This document shows, piece by piece, positions 7,598-11,209 of a stretch of DNA of 11,209 bases. The translations under genes and the position numbers were made by a program. Location of the stretch: positions 1-11,209 of the forward strand of contig JAZKZG010000044.1 in the NCBI GenBank assembly GCA_045612565.1. The letters are read 5' to 3'. The notes under the pieces are model-generated. The model made no database searches, was not told where the DNA came from, and was given only the letters and a program-made list of their open reading frames with translations. This DNA comes from RGIG9041 sp045612565 (GTDB taxonomy: Bacteria > Bacillota > Clostridia > Oscillospirales > QAKW01). The stretch's first letter is position 1; the number at the start of each line of letters is the position of its first letter.

Positions 7598-7622
7598 AAT
7601 TTTCAATAAAGGAGGCAACGCT

Positions 7623-8189
7623 ATGAAAAAATTGCGGGTAATTGCGGTAACTATGATGATTATTATCATCTCTGTTTTGTCGCAAGGTACACTTGCATAT
7701 TACAGCACCTCAGGCAAAGCATCAAGCGTTGTCACCACAGGTAATGTAAAATTAAAAATCCACGAACTTGATGAAAACGGCAACCCCTTCAATGCCGAGG
7801 GTGTTTATGTTATGCCAGGTGATATTGTAACCAAACGTGTCAGCGTTGAAAACGTAGGTTCGCATCCGTTTTATTTAAGAATTAAATTAATTGAAGGCAC
7901 AAGTTCAGCTGAACTTTCGGCAAAAGACTGTATGCAACTTGACATCGACACAATAAACTGGACATATAAAGACGGTTGGTACTACTTCAACAAAATCGTT
8001 GATGTCGGTGCTACCACTACAGAACTTTTTACCAAAGTCAATATAGTCGGCAAGAAAATTGACAGAAATTATATTGATAAATTTTTGACACTTAAGGTCA
8101 CTGCACAGGCCGTACAAAGCGAAAACAATCCAATAGTGAACGGCGACGTTACAACTGCAAACGGTTGGCCTAAACAGGCGGAGGAATAA
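7623..8189 (+). CDS. TasA-like fibre subunit with SipW-type signal peptide
   Basis: 188 residues from ATG 7623, set by AAAGGAGG (7608-7615) 7 bases upstream; an in-frame ATG at 7584 lies inside the hairpin and is rejected. The signal segment (1-29) ends GTLAYYST. VMPGDIVTKRVSVENVG (63-79) leads into a F-Y-L-R strand, followed by INWTYKDGWYYFNKIV (111-126), T-T-E-L-F, and AQAVQSEN (161-168). These blocks follow the same order as in its neighbours, so it belongs to the same fibre-subunit superfamily. It has a short polar tail and no anchor. It lies behind a strong hairpin, so it may be a minor subunit. The next gene's ribosome site overlaps its last codons. Confidence 0.85.
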   Translation: MKKLRVIAVTMMIIIISVLSQGTLAYYSTSGKASSVVTTGNVKLKIHELDENGNPFNAEGVYVMPGDIVTKRVSVENVGSHPFYLRIKLIEGTSSAELSAKDCMQLDIDTINWTYKDGWYYFNKIVDVGATTTELFTKVNIVGKKIDRNYIDKFLTLKVTAQAVQSENNPIVNGDVTTANGWPKQAEE

Positions 8190-8194
8190 AAATC

Positions 8195-8842
8195 ATGAAA
8201 AAAATTATTTTATCTCTTACCGCAATAATTGTAATACTTATGTCAATCCTACCTGCATATGCATCAACCGTTACATACAGCGGTAATTCGGGTAATTTTG
8301 TTTTTGCACCCGGTTCTGATTACAGCCCCACTGACTTGTTTTCGGACTTTAAAAGCGTTATGCCCGGTGACAGCATAACACAAAAAATCAATGTCACAAA
8401 CAAGGCTTCAAATAAAGTAAAAGTTAAAATATATATGCGTTCACTCGGTGCGCAGGATGGCTCGGCAGAGTTTTTGTCAAAACTCAAATTAAAAGTGGCA
8501 CACAGCGAAAATAATGACACCGCGTATATGTTTGATGCCGCAGCAAATGAAACAGCAGGACTTACTGACTGGGTGTGCCTTGGAACTCTGTATTCAGGCG
8601 GAAACGTCAATCTTGATGTTACTCTTGATGTTCCGATAAAACTTGATAACAGTGCTATGGACAGCATCGGAATTATCGATTGGGAATTTAAGGTAGAGGA
8701 ACTTGCAATTGAAAAGGACGACCCCAAAATGCCCGACACATCCGATAACTCATCAATTATATTGTGGATCGTGGTATTTGTGCTGTGTGCATTGTTTATT
8801 TTACTTTTGCTGATATTAAAATCAAAAATCAATAAAAAATGA
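8195..8842 (+). CDS. Membrane-anchored TasA-related protein with degenerate sorting signal (possible fibre base)
   Basis: 215 residues. The ordinary signal peptide is cut after AYA (23/24) and lacks the SipW-type T-L-A-Y motif. The domain has VMPGDSITQKINVTNKAS (55-72) followed by KVKIYMRSLG, matching the PGD strand block of the 7623 gene product. The C-terminus has MPDTSD (179-184), a membrane helix (about 187-207) and the basic tail KSKINKK. This is the layout of a sortase substrate, but the motif deviates from LPXTG at both ends (M for L, S for G). GGAGGA (8180-8185) lies 9 bases upstream of the ATG and overlaps the end of the preceding gene. I infer a cell-proximal anchor or nucleator for the fibres. 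A plain membrane anchor or a sortase-linked form are both possible; no sortase gene is in the window. Confidence 0.8.
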   Translation: MKKIILSLTAIIVILMSILPAYASTVTYSGNSGNFVFAPGSDYSPTDLFSDFKSVMPGDSITQKINVTNKASNKVKVKIYMRSLGAQDGSAEFLSKLKLKVAHSENNDTAYMFDAAANETAGLTDWVCLGTLYSGGNVNLDVTLDVPIKLDNSAMDSIGIIDWEFKVEELAIEKDDPKMPDTSDNSSIILWIVVFVLCALFILLLLILKSKINKK

Positions 8843-9618
8843 AAATCACATCACTGCTTGAAAACACAACAAACTACGATAATATAAAGGTTGAACACGG
8901 ACTCTCGCTCTATATCGAAACAAAACATCATAAAATCCTTTTTGATATGGGACAGACCGACTTGTTTTATGAGAATGCAATAACGCTCGGTGTTGACCTG
9001 ACAAAAGTTGATATTGCTATTCTCTCGCACGGTCACTATGACCACGGCGGCGGACTTGAAAAGTTTTTGGAAATCAACTCTCACGCGCCTGTATACATTC
9101 ACAAAGACGCGTTTTTGCCGCATTATAACGGAACCGAAAAATATATCGGACTTGACGTATCTTTAAAGAGCAATCCCCGTATTATTTTTACAGATGATGA
9201 GTATCATATCAATGAAACTCTTAAATTGTTTTGTTGCAACAGTATGGAAAGAAAACACGAAATACTTGCTTCAGGACTCAACGAAAAAATCGCAGATACG
9301 TTTGTTCCCGACGATTTCCGTCACGAACAATATCTGCTTATTGAAGAAAACGGCAAACGCGTTTTAATCAGCGGTTGTTCGCATAAAGGTATTCTTGATA
9401 TTACGCATTGGTTTGCACCCGATGTTGTTATTGGCGGATTTCATTATTCAAAACTCGCTCTTGATAGTTATCTTGAAAGCGCAGCAAAAGAACTTGCGTC
9501 CTTCCCTGCTGAATTTTATACCTGCCACTGTACAGGCGAAAAACAGTTTGAATTTATGAAACAATTTATGCCATCTCTTTACTATCTGTCTTGCGGACAA
9601 AAAATTATAATTGAATAA
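8839..9618 (+). CDS. MBL-fold metallohydrolase (MJ0301-like family)
   Basis: 259 residues. The metal motif S-H-G-H-Y-D-H-G (63-70) supplies His64, His66, Asp68 and His69. Further likely ligands or active-site residues are His182 in GCSHKG, His202 in GGFH and His230 in CHCTG; FDMGQ sits at 35-39. The whole pattern fits the metallo-beta-lactamase-fold group often annotated as dihydropterin-ribofuranosyl-aminobenzene 5'-phosphate synthase, after an archaeal methanopterin enzyme. That pathway is not expected in Clostridia, so the substrate is unknown. No signal peptide is visible, so it is probably cytoplasmic. Its ATG overlaps the previous stop (ATGA, 8839-8842), implying translational coupling with the surface-anchor gene. 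A terminator follows at once. Confidence 0.88.
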   Translation: MKITSLLENTTNYDNIKVEHGLSLYIETKHHKILFDMGQTDLFYENAITLGVDLTKVDIAILSHGHYDHGGGLEKFLEINSHAPVYIHKDAFLPHYNGTEKYIGLDVSLKSNPRIIFTDDEYHINETLKLFCCNSMERKHEILASGLNEKIADTFVPDDFRHEQYLLIEENGKRVLISGCSHKGILDITHWFAPDVVIGGFHYSKLALDSYLESAAKELASFPAEFYTCHCTGEKQFEFMKQFMPSLYYLSCGQKIIIE

Positions 9619-9649
9619 AAACAGCCCTCTCATACAAGAGGGCTGTTTT
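9618..9649 (+). terminator. Rho-independent terminator, probably bidirectional
   Basis: Perfect 13-bp stem: AAAACAGCCCTCT (9618-9630) and AGAGGGCTGTTTT (9637-9649), loop CATACA, with T-rich sequence on the plus strand. The A-run on the left arm would give a T-run for transcripts from the opposite strand, so it can also end the minus-strand MerR gene that stops at 9700. Confidence 0.9.
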
Positions 9650-9699
9650 CTTTATGTCGTGAACAGAAAAAAACTTTAATGCCTACGACAGATTTGATT

Positions 9700-10428
9700 T
9701 TATTTGTAACAATAAATTTTTATTGCCGCGCAGATAAACTCTGCCGTACCGTCGACGTGCTTGTCGATATTGTTCTTAAAGCGCTCATCCGCAACGTACA
9801 TCTGACCGAGACCTGCTAAAATCTCATTCGTGCAATGATAGTAGTTTTCGGTGATATGGTCTTGCAGTATTTTTACAAGGTTTTGTGCTTTGGTGCAATC
9901 GGGACTGTTACCATTTTTCATACACAACGAAAATTCCGCCATAATGCCGTCCATTTGCTCACTGAGGTTATTCCACGTACCTTTCGAGTAATTCTCCGTT
10001 TTTTCTTCATACTGTATGTATGCATCAGTTTTACCCCATTTTTCCTTGGCTTCCGCCTTATACTTTTCAAATTCGCTGTTATCAAATGCGCTCATAACAT
10101 TTGCTCCTTTCATCGCGTCATCAATGGACGAAATCAGTCGTTCTAACCGCTCTTTTTTAAGTATGAGCAGTTGCCGTTGCTCCTCCAGTGATTTTTTTGT
10201 ATCATAATCGGGAGACGATAAAATTCTGCTTATGCTTTTAAGTGAGAAGTCAAGTTCACGGTAAAAGAGAATTTCTTGCATACGTAAAAGAGAATTTTCA
10301 TCATAATAACGATAGCCTGTAGTCCCGTCGATAAATGCCGGAATCAACAAGCCTATTTCATCATAATAATGGAGTGTGCGCACACTTACGCCTGTAAATT
10401 CGGCAAATTCCTTAATCAGCATTTTCAT
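9700..10428 (-). CDS. MerR-family transcriptional regulator with TipAS-like effector domain
   Basis: 242 residues from the ATG at 10428-10426, served by GGTGGTGA (plus 10434-10441); a GTG start four codons upstream is less likely because it overlaps that site. The N-terminal winged helix-turn-helix includes IKEFAEFTGVSVRTLHYYDE (5-24), then G-Y-R-Y-Y and F-S-L-K-S-I. A coiled-coil linker (about 80-105) follows for dimerisation. The C-terminal half (about 115-242) is helical with W-G-x-T and a late Y-V-A-D-E-R-F; it resembles the TipAS antibiotic-binding domain. Such regulators activate genes by twisting a long-spacer promoter when a ligand binds. The gene's own upstream region has exactly such a promoter. 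No efflux or resistance gene lies next to it here, so its ligand and targets other than itself are unknown. Confidence 0.9.
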   Translation of the reverse strand: MKMLIKEFAEFTGVSVRTLHYYDEIGLLIPAFIDGTTGYRYYDENSLLRMQEILFYRELDFSLKSISRILSSPDYDTKKSLEEQRQLLILKKERLERLISSIDDAMKGANVMSAFDNSEFEKYKAEAKEKWGKTDAYIQYEEKTENYSKGTWNNLSEQMDGIMAEFSLCMKNGNSPDCTKAQNLVKILQDHITENYYHCTNEILAGLGQMYVADERFKNNIDKHVDGTAEFICAAIKIYCYK

Positions 10429-10449
10429 TTTTATCACCACCCAAAACGA

Positions 10450-10480
10450 AGTATATACTATGACGCAACGTGAGAGTCAA
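10450..10480 (-). promoter_or_regulatory. MerR-type promoter and operator upstream of the regulator
   Basis: On the minus strand the -35 TTGACT (plus 10475-10480) and the -10 TATACT (plus 10450-10455) are separated by 19 bases, longer than the usual 17 and typical of MerR-controlled promoters. The spacer region carries an imperfect dyad, plus ACTATGACG (10457-10465) / CGTGAGAGT (10469-10477), 7 of 9 positions paired around CAA. This fits autoregulation by the adjacent MerR protein. Confidence 0.72.
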
Positions 10481-10524
10481 TAGTTTTTTAAAAATTATAT
10501 CACTGATTTGTCGATTAGTAAATT

Positions 10525-10552
10525 AAAAAGCACCTCGACTGAGGTGCTTTTT
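10525..10552 (-). terminator. Rho-independent terminator of the AcnX genes
   Basis: Perfect 12-bp stem AAAAAGCACCTC (10525-10536) / GAGGTGCTTTTT (10541-10552) with loop GACT. It lies 8 bases past the stop of the minus-strand AcnX small-subunit gene, whose transcript would read GC-rich stem then T-run. It separates those genes from the MerR promoter. Confidence 0.88.
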
Positions 10553-10560
10553 GATTTCAT

Positions 10561-11004
10561 TTACTCAACTTCAACAATACCGTCGGATTTTATAGTTATT
10601 TTCATTCCATCCTTGACGTAGTTCAAAAACTCATCGCCGAGTGAGTCGATAACGGGCATTGTAACGCCATCAACCCATACGTCTGCAAGTACCGCTCCTG
10701 CGGCGGCAAGTGAGTCGATATGATTGGCAAAAAGCATACAAGCGGGATTTTTGTTCATTGAACAAGCGCAATAAAGCACGAGTCCGCCTGTTGTTGAACC
10801 GATAGTCTGCGGAAGGCAAAGTGCCTTATTTATAAGCGATTTACCGTAAAGTTCTTTATTACTTTGGTCACCGCATTTTACTTCCTTATCACCAAACTGC
10901 AACGCCATCTGAAGCGATGCAAGAGTATTAAAGCCTTCTTTAGTTACAACTGCCTCGGCAGTCACTTCACCCGGAGTTACAACTCTTCCTTTAAACTGCT
11001 TCAT
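10561..11004 (-). CDS. AcnX-type dehydratase small subunit (DUF126 swivel domain)
   Basis: 147 residues. It matches the aconitase-X small subunit (swivel-like beta barrel). Early V-V-T-P-G-E-V-T-A-E-A is typical, and P-Q-T-I-G-S-T-T-G-G (65-74) holds the conserved Ser70, which may be the catalytic base as in aconitase-family swivel domains. ADVWVDGVTMPVID follows at 107-120. AcnX enzymes include cis-3-hydroxy-L-proline dehydratase in bacteria and phosphomevalonate dehydratase in archaea; the proline-derivative role is more likely in this host, but the substrate is not fixed by sequence. AGGAGGT (plus 11013-11019) lies 8 bases upstream. The ATG overlaps the stop of the large-subunit gene (ATGA), consistent with a coupled two-subunit enzyme. 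Confidence 0.88.
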   Translation of the reverse strand: MKQFKGRVVTPGEVTAEAVVTKEGFNTLASLQMALQFGDKEVKCGDQSNKELYGKSLINKALCLPQTIGSTTGGLVLYCACSMNKNPACMLFANHIDSLAAAGAVLADVWVDGVTMPVIDSLGDEFLNYVKDGMKITIKSDGIVEVE

Positions 11005-11209
11005 TTGTTTTTACCTCCTGTGATGATTGTGAGAATTTCCGCATCGGTATAGTATCTCGCACTTGTATATGTACGGAGTTTGTTTGACGAAGTAATAACC
11101 GGCATCTTTTTACAAAGCGGATTATTCATATACATCAAAGGACAGATATATGATGTGATAACACCTGTCGCTTTAAGTCTTTTTGCGTACTCTGTCTTTT
11201 CAAAAGCCT
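11001..11209 (-). CDS. AcnX-type dehydratase large subunit (DUF521), C-terminal fragment
   Basis: 68 residues reading from 11207 to the TGA at 11003-11001; the N-terminal part lies beyond the window edge. The fragment has CPLMYMNNPLCKKMPVITSS, then KLRTYTSARYYTDAEIL and a terminal ITGGKNK. The S-N-K-x-R-x-Y-x-x-A-R-Y-Y stretch is the C-terminal region I associate with AcnX large subunits. The gene lies directly upstream of the small subunit and overlaps it by ATGA, which supports the assignment. Metal-cluster cysteines and most catalytic residues are outside the window. Confidence 0.78.
   Translation of the reverse strand, partial: AFEKTEYAKRLKATGVITSYICPLMYMNNPLCKKMPVITSSNKLRTYTSARYYTDAEILTIITGGKNK

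Noticed and set aside
7584..7622. In-frame ATG giving a 13-residue longer protein
   Set aside because: It lies within the hairpin arm and ahead of the AAAGGAGG site; ATG 7623 starts a clean MKK signal sequence.
9655..9690. Inverted repeat TGTCGT / ACGACA between the terminator and the MerR gene
   Set aside because: Only 6 bp with a 24-base loop; expected by chance.

Overview
The window looks like a piece of a low-to-moderate GC Bacillota genome, most likely a gut-type Clostridia (Oscillospiraceae/Ruminococcaceae-like). The reasons are strong AGGAGG ribosome sites, a SipW/TasA-type protein set, an InlB/Listeria-Bacteroides-repeat surface protein, a TipAS-type MerR regulator and a two-subunit bacterial AcnX pair. 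This placement is inference from gene content; no rRNA or marker gene is present.

Positions 1-8842 (+ strand) hold a cell-surface fibre locus. It opens with the last codons of a TasA-like subunit, followed by a leader with two hairpins. Next comes a 1807-residue secreted beta-helix protein with an N-terminal Cys/His-repeat module. A TasA-like small subunit directly abuts its stop codon. Then come a SipW-type signal peptidase (Ser44/His84), a strongly initiated TasA-like subunit, a hairpin-rich 118-base spacer, another TasA-like subunit, and a related protein with an ordinary signal peptide, an MPDTSD pseudo-sorting motif and a C-terminal membrane helix. The order small subunit - sipW - TasA-like subunit mirrors tapA-sipW-tasA of Bacillus. 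The likely logic is as follows. The SipW-type peptidase matures the subunits whose signals contain T(L/V)A(Y/F). The membrane-anchored relative provides a cell-proximal base, and the giant beta-helix protein is a secreted adhesin or matrix component. Hairpins after the two similar TasA-like genes may set subunit ratios.

Positions 8839-9618 (+) encode an MBL-fold hydrolase whose start overlaps the anchor gene's stop (ATGA), followed by a strong terminator that can work in both directions.

Positions 9700-11209 (- strand) are an unrelated block. It holds a MerR/TipAS-type regulator with a 19-bp-spacer promoter and an operator dyad, then a terminator. Beyond that lie the AcnX small subunit (DUF126) and the C-terminal end of the AcnX large subunit (DUF521), which overlap by ATGA. 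No tRNA, rRNA, CRISPR array, transposase or phage gene was seen.
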